This document shows positions 6,763 to 14,729 of a stretch of DNA of 44,081 nt, one piece after another. The position numbers were made by a program, and so were the translations under genes. Source of the DNA: Mesorhizobium sp. B2-7-1 (lineage in GTDB: Bacteria > Pseudomonadota > Alphaproteobacteria > Rhizobiales > Rhizobiaceae); the NCBI RefSeq assembly GCF_006440735.1, contig NZ_VFUA01000050.1, positions 1 through 44,081 on the forward strand, in the 5' to 3' direction. Numbering within the stretch: position 1 is the stretch's first letter; each line of letters opens with the position of its first letter. The notes beneath the pieces are model-generated. The model ran no database searches, was not told the origin of the DNA, and worked only from the letters and a program-made list of their open reading frames with translations.

Positions 6763-8316
6763 TCATGGCCCGTCCGGGCCAGCATGTCTGGCCGAGAAGG
6801 CCGCCGCCGCCGCCCGCGACGGCAGGTCGAGCTTGAGCAATATGTTGGCGACATGGCGCTTGACCGTGTGCTCGCTGAGGCAGAGTTCGGCGGCGATCGC
6901 GGCATTGCTCTTGCCGTCGGCGATCAGGCTCACCACCTCGCTTTCGCGAACCGTCAGCGCCGTCGGCTCGGCCGGCTTGGGCTTGGGCCGGCAGGCCGGC
7001 TCCAGATGCTGCTCGGCCGTCACCTGCACCAGCGCCAGCGGCTCGTCCAACTCGTCGAGGCTGATGCGCCCGGCATCGGTGAAATGCAGCCCGGAGCCCG
7101 CGGCCAGGTCCGCGACCAGCCGTGAGCAGAGGATGTGGCCGCGTTCGGCATGCGCGGCGAGCTGCATCGTCACGCGCGCCGTCAGCCCCGTCGGCGGTCC
7201 CCGCACCTCGATCTCGCCGACATGCGCCCCTTGCGCGCTCGCCACGCCGATTTCCTGGGCCGCCTCGCGCAGCAGCGCCGCGCAGCGCACGGCGCGGGCC
7301 GGACCGTCGAAGCGCGAGATCATCAGTTCGCCATGCGTTCCGGCAACGCGCCCGCCATGGCGGCCGACCAGCAATCGCCAGTTCTCCTGGAAGCGCAGGC
7401 TGCGTTCGCTCCACAAACGGTCGCCAAGTCGCGCGGTGTCGTAGATACGGGTCACCAGCAGCGCGGCAAGCACGCGTTCCACATCCGCGACGGCCGGTTC
7501 TCCGGTCAGGAATTCCTCGACCAGGTCGGCCACGCGGTCGACGTCGCCGGTCCAGATCGGGTGGTCGCGCCCGGAGATCTCGACCAGGCGAGCGCCGGGG
7601 ATCTTCCTGGCCAGGAAGCGGCTGGCGTCTGGATCGACGCGGGCGTCGTTACGGCGATGGATAAGGAATGTCGGCACCCTGATCGTTCCGAGCATGTCGC
7701 GCACGTCGATATCGGCGTTCATACGGGCAAGCGCTGCCGCGGCGGTCGGACTGGCCGACAGCCGCTCGAAACGGGCCCACCACTGGGTGAAGTGGGTATC
7801 GTCCACTCGGCCAGGCGCGAAATTCGGCAACGTCGCGCCGGTTCCCCAGCACGTTTCCGTCGTATCGACGAAAGCTTCCAGACGCTCCGGCGGCATCACC
7901 CACTTGTGGAAATGCGCATAGCCGCCATAAAGCACCAGCGCGCGCGTCCGCTCCGGATAGGTGGCGGCGAACAGCATCGCCATCGGCGCGCCCTCCGAGG
8001 CGCCGAGGATCGCCGCCCGGCCGCTGCCGGCGGCGTCCATCACCGCGCGCACGTCGTCCATGCGGGTCTCCAAGCTGGGCAGGTGGCGGCTGTCGACGCG
8101 GTCGGAAAGCCCGGTGCCGCGCTTGTCGAACAGGATCAGGCGCGAGAAGGCCGAGAGCCGTTTCAACAGGCGGCTGTAGCCTTCGTCTTCCCAATGCAGA
8201 TCGAGATTGGAAATGAAGCCCGGCACGAAGACCAGATCGAACGCGCCTTGGCCGACCACCTGATAGGCGATCCGCACCTCTCCGCTGCGCGCGTATCTGG
8301 TCTCGATCGGCCTCAC
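6763..8316 (-). CDS. Alpha/beta hydrolase - degenerate cyclase - LuxR HTH regulator
   Basis: This 517-residue protein has three parts. Residues about 1-270 form an alpha/beta hydrolase with Ser107 in a nucleophile elbow (GASEG), an acidic residue at Asp224 or Asp228, and His252 (GRDHPIW). Residues about 282-435 resemble a class III nucleotidyl cyclase, but the first metal-binding Asp is replaced (VTRIYD where active enzymes have FTDIV) and the GDG motif is lost (THGEL), so cyclase activity is unlikely. Residues about 453-510 are a LuxR/NarL-type HTH (TVRESEVVSLIADGKSNAAI...). It is probably a DNA-binding sensor in which the hydrolase domain binds or cleaves a ligand. It lies upstream of the exported AhpD-like gene on the same strand. 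Hydrolase-cyclase proteins are known; the DNA-binding fusion with a dead cyclase is the unusual part. Confidence 0.85.
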   Translation of the reverse strand: MRPIETRYARSGEVRIAYQVVGQGAFDLVFVPGFISNLDLHWEDEGYSRLLKRLSAFSRLILFDKRGTGLSDRVDSRHLPSLETRMDDVRAVMDAAGSGRAAILGASEGAPMAMLFAATYPERTRALVLYGGYAHFHKWVMPPERLEAFVDTTETCWGTGATLPNFAPGRVDDTHFTQWWARFERLSASPTAAAALARMNADIDVRDMLGTIRVPTFLIHRRNDARVDPDASRFLARKIPGARLVEISGRDHPIWTGDVDRVADLVEEFLTGEPAVADVERVLAALLVTRIYDTARLGDRLWSERSLRFQENWRLLVGRHGGRVAGTHGELMISRFDGPARAVRCAALLREAAQEIGVASAQGAHVGEIEVRGPPTGLTARVTMQLAAHAERGHILCSRLVADLAAGSGLHFTDAGRISLDELDEPLALVQVTAEQHLEPACRPKPKPAEPTALTVRESEVVSLIADGKSNAAIAAELCLSEHTVKRHVANILLKLDLPSRAAAAAFSARHAGPDGP

Positions 8317-8427
8317 GCAAACTACCCCGTCCGGCCAGACGATTTTCTGCCGCCGACCATAGCAGAAACCGGCCGTCTAAGGCAGCCTAACTTTAGAGAG
8401 CTGAAATATAAGATCTTTGTCGCCGAA

Positions 8428-8443
8428 AGAGCGAAGCCGCTCT
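8428..8443 (-). terminator. Possible weak terminator after fdsD
   Basis: On the minus strand a 6-bp stem AGAGCG-GCTT-CGCTCT is followed by TTTC, about 26 bases after the fdsD stop. The stem is short and the T run is poor, so this is only a candidate end for the fds transcript. Confidence 0.3.
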
Positions 8444-8468
8444 GCCGGGTGCGGAACGGCGTCCGGCC

Positions 8469-8756
8469 CTATGCCTGCCTGACATATCCGAGGTCCTTGT
8501 CGGCCTGCTCCGGCATCGGCGGCCGCTTGATCCTGGCCGAGGCGGCAACCACGAGCTCGTCGAAATTCTCGGTGCCGGCGTCGAGCATCTCGAAGAACTG
8601 GCGCCGCATCCGCGGCTCCCAGAACTTGTTGATGTGCTCGGCCACGCCGGCAATGCCTTCCTCGCGCGGCTTCGAATGAAAGAAGGTGGCGATCTGGTTG
8701 GCCATGCGCACCAGCTTTTCCGCGGTGCTGGCGATGTGGTCTTCGTCATGCGACAT
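8469..8756 (-). CDS. fdsD: Formate dehydrogenase delta subunit
   Basis: A 95-residue small subunit of the NAD-dependent formate dehydrogenase (FdsD family), recognised by IASTAEKLVRMANQIATFFHSKP and the motif HINKFWEPRMRRQF. FdsD is needed for assembly or stability of the soluble FdsABG complex. The ATG at 8756 is used because GGAG lies 9 bases upstream and the family starts here; an in-frame TTG at 8765 is less likely. It overlaps the end of fdhD by 11 bases, so it is translationally coupled and is the last gene of the fds operon. Confidence 0.92.
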   Translation of the reverse strand: MSHDEDHIASTAEKLVRMANQIATFFHSKPREEGIAGVAEHINKFWEPRMRRQFFEMLDAGTENFDELVVAASARIKRPPMPEQADKDLGYVRQA

Positions 8757-9576
8757 GCTTGGCAACTCCGGAAGCCACCCGTTCGGGGTGGGTGAAAATA
8801 TCGAAATCGTCGCCGCGAACCAGCGCCACCAGCGTCATACCGGCGGCATCCGCCGTGCGGATGGCAAGGGCGGTCGGCGCGGAAACCGCCATGATGATCG
8901 AAGCACCGATGGCGGCCGTCTTCTGCACCATCTCCACCGAGACGCGCGAGGTCACCACGATCGCGCCGCTTGCGCCGTCGATGCCGGCCTTGGCCAACGC
9001 GCCGGCGAGCTTGTCCAGCGCATTGTGGCGGCCGACATCCTCACGCGCCATCACGATGCCCTTGCCGGGAATATAGAAGCCTGCGGCATGCACCGCGCCG
9101 GTCTCGGCGTGCAGCGGCTGCACCTTCGAGAGTAGTCGGACAGCGCTCGTTATGTCATCCGCGCCAAGCGTAAGCTTTGACGCACCGACGGCGTCGACCG
9201 AGCGCATCGCTTCCTCGATGGATTCGATGCCACACAAGCCGCAGCCGACCGGCCCGGCCAGCCGGCGCCGCCGCGCCTGGAAGCGCGTGTTGGCCTGGTC
9301 CTTCAGCCTGATCTGGATATCGATGCCGGCGCCGAGATCCTCGACCTCGATCGCCTCGATCTCTTTTCGGTCGGCGATGATGCCTTCGGTCAGCGAGAAG
9401 CCCAACGCGAAATCCTCGAAATCGGCGGGGCTTGCCATCATCACCGCATGCGTGGTGCCGGCAAAGGAGAACGCCACCGGCGTCTCTTCCGGCACCATGC
9501 GGTACGCGGTCGCTGTGCCGCTGGCGCGGTGCGCCAGCCGCGAGATTTGTGTCGTCGCTTTGCGGCGCGCGGCCAA
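8746..9576 (-). CDS. fdhD: Formate dehydrogenase sulfurtransferase FdhD (FdsC)
   Basis: This 276-residue accessory protein passes sulfur from the cysteine desulfurase to the molybdenum cofactor of formate dehydrogenase and binds the cofactor. The essential cysteine pair is present in GPVGCGLCGIES, with the family's downstream HAAGFYIPG and EDVGRHNALDKL motifs. The start is a TTG (9576) three bases after the fdsA stop. GGAG lies 6 bases before it and no better start is available without losing conserved sequence. It overlaps fdsD. In the fds operons of Rhodobacter and Cupriavidus the equivalent gene is called fdsC. Confidence 0.95.
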   Translation of the reverse strand: MAARRKATTQISRLAHRASGTATAYRMVPEETPVAFSFAGTTHAVMMASPADFEDFALGFSLTEGIIADRKEIEAIEVEDLGAGIDIQIRLKDQANTRFQARRRRLAGPVGCGLCGIESIEEAMRSVDAVGASKLTLGADDITSAVRLLSKVQPLHAETGAVHAAGFYIPGKGIVMAREDVGRHNALDKLAGALAKAGIDGASGAIVVTSRVSVEMVQKTAAIGASIIMAVSAPTALAIRTADAAGMTLVALVRGDDFDIFTHPERVASGVAKHVA

Positions 9577-9579
9577 GAA

Positions 9580-12492
9580 CTACTCCGCCGCCTGCAGCGG
9601 AGCGATGCGCCGGCTCTGCTTGGCCTGTTCGTTATAGTCCTTCTGCCAGTCTGTCGGGCCGTTGGACGGCGCCACCTGCACGGCGGTGACCTTGTATTCC
9701 GGACAGTTGGTCGCCCAGTCCGAGAAGTCGGTGGTGATCACATTGGCCTGCGTGTCCGGGTGGTGGAACGTCGTGTAGACGACACCGGGCGAGACGCGGT
9801 CGGTGATCAGCGCGCGCAGCGTGGTTTCGCCCGAACGGCTCGCCAGCCGTACCCAGTCGCCTTCGCGCACGCCGCGGACTTCGGCGTCGTGCGGATGGAT
9901 CTCCAGCCGGTCCTCGGCGTGCCACATCGAATTCTCGGTGCGCCTGGTCTGCGCGCCGACATTGTACTGCGACAGGATACGGCCGGTGGTCAGCAGCAGC
10001 GGATAGCGCGGACCGGTCCGCTCGTCCGTCGCCACATATTCGGTGCGGATGAACTTGCCCTTGCCACGCACGAAGCCGTCGACATGCATGATCGGCGTGC
10101 CGAGCGGCGCCTTCTCGTTGCAGGGCCACTGCACCGAGCCGACACGGTCGAGCAGTTCGAACGAGACGCCCGCGAAGCTTGGCGTCGTCTTCGCGATCTC
10201 GTCCATGATCTGCGACGGATGCGTGTAGTTCCAGTCGAGCCCGATGGCGCGGGCAAGCTCCTGCGTTGCTTCCCAGTCGGCGTAGCGCGCCTTCGGTTCG
10301 ATGACCTTGCGCACCATGTTGATGCGGCGCTCGGCATTGGTGAAGGTGCCGTCCTTCTCGAGGAAGGTCGAGCCCGGCAGGAAGACATGCGCGTAGTTTG
10401 CCGTCTCGTTGAGGAAGAGGTCGTGCACGACCACGCATTCCATCGCGGCGAGGCCGCCGGCGACATGCTTGGTGTCGGGATCGGACTGCAGGATGTCCTC
10501 GCCCTGGATGTAGATGCCCTTGAACGAGCCGTCGACGGCGGCGTCCAGCATGTTGGGGATGCGCAGGCCCGGCTCGTCGTCCAGCTTCACGCCCCACAGG
10601 CTTTCATAGATGTCGCGCACCGCGTCGCCCGAAATGTGGCGGTAGCCCGGCAGCTCGTGCGGGAACGAGCCCATGTCGCACGAGCCCTGCACGTTATTCT
10701 GGCCGCGCAGCGGGTTCACGCCGACGCCCTGCCGGCCGATATTGCCGGTGGCCATAGCGAGGTTGGCGATGGCGATCACCGTGGTCGAGCCCTGGCTGTG
10801 CTCGGTCACGCCGAGGCCGTAATAGATCGCGCCATTGCCGCCCTTGGCGTAAAGGCGCGCGGCGCCCCGGATGGCTTCCGGGTCGACGCCGGACAGCTTG
10901 CCGACGGTTTCCGGGCTGTTTTCCGGCAGGGCGACGAATGACGCCCAGTCCTGGAATTCGGCCCAGTCGCAACGCTCGCGCACGAAGGCTTCATTGTAGA
11001 GGCCCTCGGTGACGATGACATGCGCCAGCGCCGTCAGCACCGCCACATTGGTGCCGGGCTTCAGCGGCAGGTGATAGTCCGCCTCGATATGCGCCGACTT
11101 GACCATCTCGGTGCGGCGCGGATCGATCACGATCAGCTTGGCGCCCTGGCGCAGCCGCTTCTTCAGCCGCGAGGCGAAGACGGGATGGGCGGAAGCCGGA
11201 TTGGCGCCGATGATCACGGCGACATCGGTGAATTCGACCGAGTCGAAATCCTGCGTGCCGGCCGAGGTGCCGTAGGTCTGGCCGAGGCCGTAGCCGGTCG
11301 GCGAATGGCAGACGCGGGCGCAGGTGTCGACATTGTTGTTGCGGAAGCCCTGCCGCACCAGCTTTTGGACGAGGTAGGTTTCCTCGTTGGTGCAGCGCGA
11401 GGAGGTGATGCCGCCGATCGCCGTGCGTCCATATTGGTACTGGATGCGGCGGAATTCCTTCGCCGTATGCTCGATCGCCTCTTCCCACGTCACTTCGCGC
11501 CACGGATCGGAAATCTTCTCGCGGACCATCGGCGACAGGATGCGGTCCTTGTGCGTGGCGTAGCCATAGGCGAAGCGGCCCTTGACGCAGGAATGGCCGT
11601 GATTGGCCATACCGTCCTTGTAGGGCATCATGCGGATGACCTCGTCATCCTTGACCTCGGCCTTGAACGAGCAGCCGACGCCGCAATAGGCGCAGGTGGT
11701 GACGGCCGAGCGCTCCGGCATGCCCTTCTCGAGCACGGTCTTCTCGCGCAGCGCGTCCGTCGGGCAGGCCTGCACGCAGGCGCCGCAGGATACGCATTCG
11801 GAAGCGATGAAGTCCTCATGCATGCCGGCGACCATGCGCGACTCGAAGCCGCGGCCCTCGATGGTCAGCGCGAAGGTGCCCTGCACCTCTTCGCAGGCAC
11901 GCACGCAGCGCGAGCAGACGATGCACTGCGCCGGGTCGTAGGTGAAATAGGGGTTCGATTCGTCGCGGGCGATATAGTCTACCGCCAGCGAGCCATGGCC
12001 GGGCGCCACGCCGCCTTCTTCCTTGACGTGGTTGCGGCCCTCGACGCCGTAACGGTTCTCGGAGAGACCGACCGACTTCGCCACCGCGTCGAATTCGCTG
12101 GCGCCGGTTCCGGCCTTCTCGTTCCAGCCCGTCGGATGGTCGGAGACATAGAGCTCCATGACGCCGCGGCGGATCGAATCGAGCCGGTCCGATTGCGTGC
12201 GCACCACCATGCCTTCGCCGACCGGCGTCGTGCAGGAGGCCGGCGTGCCGCCGCGCCCTTCGATCTCGACCAGGCAGACGCGGCAGGAGCCGAAGGAGTC
12301 CAGCATGTCGGTGGCGCAGAGCTTCGGGATCTCGACCCCGCCCTCCATCGCCGCGCGCATGATCGAGGTGCCTTCCGGCACGGTGATGCTTTGCCCGTCG
12401 ACCGTCAGGGTGACCTGCTTGGTCGCTTTCGACTCCGGCGTTCCGTAGTCGATCTCTTCGATGAGTGTCGGGAAGTCGGCCTTGATGTTCAT
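9580..12492 (-). CDS. fdsA: NAD-dependent formate dehydrogenase alpha subunit (Mo, Fe-S)
   Basis: This 970-residue catalytic subunit oxidises formate to CO2 at a bis-MGD molybdenum site. In order: a [2Fe-2S] ferredoxin domain (Cys59, 70, 73, 87), two [4Fe-4S] motifs (CIVCSRCVRAC and CVSCGACVQAC), the CAYCGVGC motif near the cofactor, the active-site pair Cys395-His396 (RVCHSP), and molybdopterin-binding domains to the end. The His-Cys3 site between the ferredoxin and 4Fe-4S domains is changed: the usual HPxDCxxCxxxGxCE reads HPTGWNEKAGTGASE, so all three cysteines are gone while His, Pro, Gly and Glu remain. The ribosome binding site AGGAG overlaps the fdsB stop. It is third in fdsGBA-fdhD-fdsD. 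Confidence 0.97.
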   Translation of the reverse strand: MNIKADFPTLIEEIDYGTPESKATKQVTLTVDGQSITVPEGTSIMRAAMEGGVEIPKLCATDMLDSFGSCRVCLVEIEGRGGTPASCTTPVGEGMVVRTQSDRLDSIRRGVMELYVSDHPTGWNEKAGTGASEFDAVAKSVGLSENRYGVEGRNHVKEEGGVAPGHGSLAVDYIARDESNPYFTYDPAQCIVCSRCVRACEEVQGTFALTIEGRGFESRMVAGMHEDFIASECVSCGACVQACPTDALREKTVLEKGMPERSAVTTCAYCGVGCSFKAEVKDDEVIRMMPYKDGMANHGHSCVKGRFAYGYATHKDRILSPMVREKISDPWREVTWEEAIEHTAKEFRRIQYQYGRTAIGGITSSRCTNEETYLVQKLVRQGFRNNNVDTCARVCHSPTGYGLGQTYGTSAGTQDFDSVEFTDVAVIIGANPASAHPVFASRLKKRLRQGAKLIVIDPRRTEMVKSAHIEADYHLPLKPGTNVAVLTALAHVIVTEGLYNEAFVRERCDWAEFQDWASFVALPENSPETVGKLSGVDPEAIRGAARLYAKGGNGAIYYGLGVTEHSQGSTTVIAIANLAMATGNIGRQGVGVNPLRGQNNVQGSCDMGSFPHELPGYRHISGDAVRDIYESLWGVKLDDEPGLRIPNMLDAAVDGSFKGIYIQGEDILQSDPDTKHVAGGLAAMECVVVHDLFLNETANYAHVFLPGSTFLEKDGTFTNAERRINMVRKVIEPKARYADWEATQELARAIGLDWNYTHPSQIMDEIAKTTPSFAGVSFELLDRVGSVQWPCNEKAPLGTPIMHVDGFVRGKGKFIRTEYVATDERTGPRYPLLLTTGRILSQYNVGAQTRRTENSMWHAEDRLEIHPHDAEVRGVREGDWVRLASRSGETTLRALITDRVSPGVVYTTFHHPDTQANVITTDFSDWATNCPEYKVTAVQVAPSNGPTDWQKDYNEQAKQSRRIAPLQAAE

Positions 12493-12502
12493 CTGCCAGC
12501 TC

Positions 12503-14059
12503 CTATTCAGCCGCCACGCGCGCCGGCGCGGGCTTGAAATCCTCGGGGAAATGCGTGATCGAGCTCATCACCGGGTAGGGCGTGAAGCCACCCAGCGCGC
12601 AGAGCGATCCGAACTTCATCGTGTTGCAGAGGTCGGTGACCAGAGCGAGGTTCTTTTCCGCCTCGATGCCCGCGGCGACCTTGTCCAGAACCTCCACGCC
12701 ACGCGTCGAGCCGATGCGGCACGGCGTGCACTTGCCGCAGCTTTCGATGGCGCAGAACTCCATGGCGAAGCGCGCCTGCTTCAGCATGTCGGCGCTGTCA
12801 TCGAACACGGTGATGCCGGCATGGCCGATCAGTCCATCGCGCTTGGCGAATTCTTCATAGTCGAAGGGTGTATCGAACAAAGCGCGCGGGAAATAGGCGC
12901 CGAGTGGCCCGCCGACCTGCACCGCCTTGACCGGACGCCCTGAAGCCGTGCCGCCGCCGATATCGTCGACGATCTCGCCGAGCGTCAGGCCGAAGGCCGT
13001 CTCGAACAGGCCGCCATTCTTGACGTTGCCGGCGATCTGGATCGGGATCGTGCCGCGCGAGCGGCCCATGCCGAAATCCTTGTAGTAGGCGGCGCCCTTG
13101 TCCATGATGATCGGCACCGAGGCCAGGCTGATTACATTGTTGATCACCGTCGGCTTGCCGAACAGGCCCTGGATCGCCGGCAGCGGCGGCTTGGCGCGCA
13201 CCACGCCGCGCTTGCCTTCGAGGCTGTTCAGGAGCGAGGTTTCCTCGCCGCAGACATAGGCGCCGGCGCCGACGCGGATTTCCATGTCGAAGGCGTTGGG
13301 CGAGCCCAGCACGTTGACGCCGAGCACGCCCGCCTTGCGGGCGATCGCGACGGCCTTGTTCATTGTCGCTACCGCATGCGGATATTCCGAGCGGACATAG
13401 ACGAAGCCCTTGGTCGCGCCGGTGGCGATGCCGGCGATCGCCATGCCTTCGATCAGCACGAAGGGGTCGCCTTCCATGATCATGCGGTCGGCGAAAGTGG
13501 CGCTGTCGCCTTCGTCGGCATTGCAGACGATGTATTTCTGCGCGCCCGCCGTATCCAGCACCGTCTTCCACTTGATGCCGGTCGGGAAGCCGGCGCCGCC
13601 ACGGCCGCGCAGGCCGGACTCGGTAACCTGCTTGACGACATCGGCCGGCGCCATGGCGACGGCGTTCTGCAGGCCACGCAGACCGCCCAGCGACTTGTAG
13701 GCATCGAGCGACAGCGGGTCGTTGATGCCGCAACGGGCGAAGGTCAACCGCGTCTGCTTGGCGAAGAAGGGGATCTTGTCAGGCGCGCCGAGCCAGCGCT
13801 TGTGATGACCGCCGGTGAGGAAGCCGCTGTCGAACAGGCTCTTGACGTCGGACGGCTTGACCGGCCCGTAGGCGACGCGGCCCTCGGACGTCGCCACCTC
13901 GACCATCGGCTCGAGGAAATAGGCGCCGCGCGAGCCGTTGCGCACGATCTTGGCCTCGACGCCGCGCTCCCTGAGTTCCTTCTCGATCGCTTTGGCGACC
14001 TTTTCGGCGCCGAGCGCCAGCGCGCCGGAATCTGCCGGGATATAGATGCGCGGGATCAT
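12503..14059 (-). CDS. fdsB: NAD-dependent formate dehydrogenase beta subunit (diaphorase)
   Basis: This 518-residue NuoF-like subunit carries FMN, the NAD site and one [4Fe-4S] cluster, and hands electrons from FdsA to NAD. A thioredoxin-like N-terminal domain precedes the NuoF core. Visible motifs include GRGGAGFPTG and CNADEGDSATFADR (FMN/NAD region), GAGAYVCGEETSLLNSLEGK, and the cluster ligands in ESCGKCTPCRIG with a later CNTMKFGSLCALGG. The ATG at 14059 overlaps the fdsG stop (ATGA), so the two are coupled. Length and order match FdsB of Rhodobacter and Cupriavidus. Confidence 0.97.
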   Translation of the reverse strand: MIPRIYIPADSGALALGAEKVAKAIEKELRERGVEAKIVRNGSRGAYFLEPMVEVATSEGRVAYGPVKPSDVKSLFDSGFLTGGHHKRWLGAPDKIPFFAKQTRLTFARCGINDPLSLDAYKSLGGLRGLQNAVAMAPADVVKQVTESGLRGRGGAGFPTGIKWKTVLDTAGAQKYIVCNADEGDSATFADRMIMEGDPFVLIEGMAIAGIATGATKGFVYVRSEYPHAVATMNKAVAIARKAGVLGVNVLGSPNAFDMEIRVGAGAYVCGEETSLLNSLEGKRGVVRAKPPLPAIQGLFGKPTVINNVISLASVPIIMDKGAAYYKDFGMGRSRGTIPIQIAGNVKNGGLFETAFGLTLGEIVDDIGGGTASGRPVKAVQVGGPLGAYFPRALFDTPFDYEEFAKRDGLIGHAGITVFDDSADMLKQARFAMEFCAIESCGKCTPCRIGSTRGVEVLDKVAAGIEAEKNLALVTDLCNTMKFGSLCALGGFTPYPVMSSITHFPEDFKPAPARVAAE

Positions 14060-14535
14060 GAACGCACCTCCGCGACGATCTCTTCGATCTTCTCGTCATC
14101 GAGCCGGCCGATAACTTCGCCGTCGAGCATCGCCGACGGCGAGCAGGCGCAAAGCCCGAGGCAGTAGACCGGCTCCAGTGTAACCGATCCGTCGCCCGTG
14201 GTCTCGTGGAAATCGATGCCGAGCAACTGCTTGACCTTGGCCGCGATGGCGTCCGAGCCCATGGACTGGCAGGCCTCCGCCTGGCAGAGCTTCAGCACGT
14301 GCCGTCCGGCAGGCTTGGCGCGGAAATCATGATAGAAGCTGACGACGCCGTGCACTTCGGCCCGCGACAGGTTCAGCCCGTCGGCGATCACCGGCAGCGC
14401 GTCCTTCGGAACGTGCCCGAACTCTTCCTGTATGCTGTGCAGGATCGGCAGCAGCGGGCCTTCGAGGCCCTTCATCTCGTCAATGATCGCCGCCGTGCGC
14501 GACGCGATCTCGGTACTTGCGGCCTGCATGGTCAC
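14056..14535 (-). CDS. fdsG: NAD-dependent formate dehydrogenase gamma subunit
   Basis: This NuoE-like [2Fe-2S] subunit completes the FdsGB diaphorase unit. The four cluster cysteines are seen in KLCQAEACQS and YCLGLCAC. The GTG at 14535 is preferred because AGGGAGGG (14542-14549) lies 6 bases upstream, giving 159 residues; the ATG at 14529 is two codons further in and also possible. It is the first gene of the operon and overlaps fdsB by 4 bases. The 190-base stretch upstream, after lysR, carries palindromes that fit a LysR-type control region. Confidence 0.95.
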   Translation of the reverse strand: MTMQAASTEIASRTAAIIDEMKGLEGPLLPILHSIQEEFGHVPKDALPVIADGLNLSRAEVHGVVSFYHDFRAKPAGRHVLKLCQAEACQSMGSDAIAAKVKQLLGIDFHETTGDGSVTLEPVYCLGLCACSPSAMLDGEVIGRLDDEKIEEIVAEVRS

Positions 14536-14585
14536 GCAGCGCCCTCCCTGGGTCGTGGCATCCAACCATATATGTCGCCCAAACT

Positions 14586-14632
14586 CTTAGCGATTTTGGG
14601 GCAACGACATGCATGGACGCAATATCGCTAAG
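14586..14632. promoter_or_regulatory. Wide inverted repeat in the fds control region
   Basis: Two perfect 9-bp arms, CTTAGCGAT (14586-14594) and ATCGCTAAG (14624-14632), are separated by 29 bases and centred about 74 bases upstream of the fdsG GTG. The spacing is too wide for a normal hairpin and would suit two protein dimers or a looped complex near the promoter. It is probably a regulator target or part of the promoter region; which protein binds it is not known. Confidence 0.5.
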
Positions 14633-14685
14633 TCCTTACGAAATCAGAGGAAACCTCCGAAATCAATAAAGCGCTTCCGTCGCTT

Positions 14686-14702
14686 GATAGAAATTTTCTA
14701 TC
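14686..14702. promoter_or_regulatory. LysR-type operator palindrome upstream of fdsG
   Basis: GATAGAAATTTTCTATC is a 17-bp palindrome (8-bp arms around one central base) that contains the LysR-family T-N11-A pattern (ATAG-N7-CTAT). It lies in the 194-bp gap between lysR and fdsG, about 150 bases upstream of the fdsG start and just after the lysR stop. The neighbouring lysR gene encodes the obvious candidate binder, as CbbR/FdsR-type regulators act on fds operons in other proteobacteria. Confidence 0.65.
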
Positions 14703-14729
14703 GAAATCAGGTCGCTCGCATTGTCTAGC

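Noticed and set aside
9448..10941. 497-residue plus-strand ORF antisense to fdsA
   Set aside because: Arg/Gly/Asp/His-rich translation without any family pattern; a shadow of GC-rich coding in fdsA.
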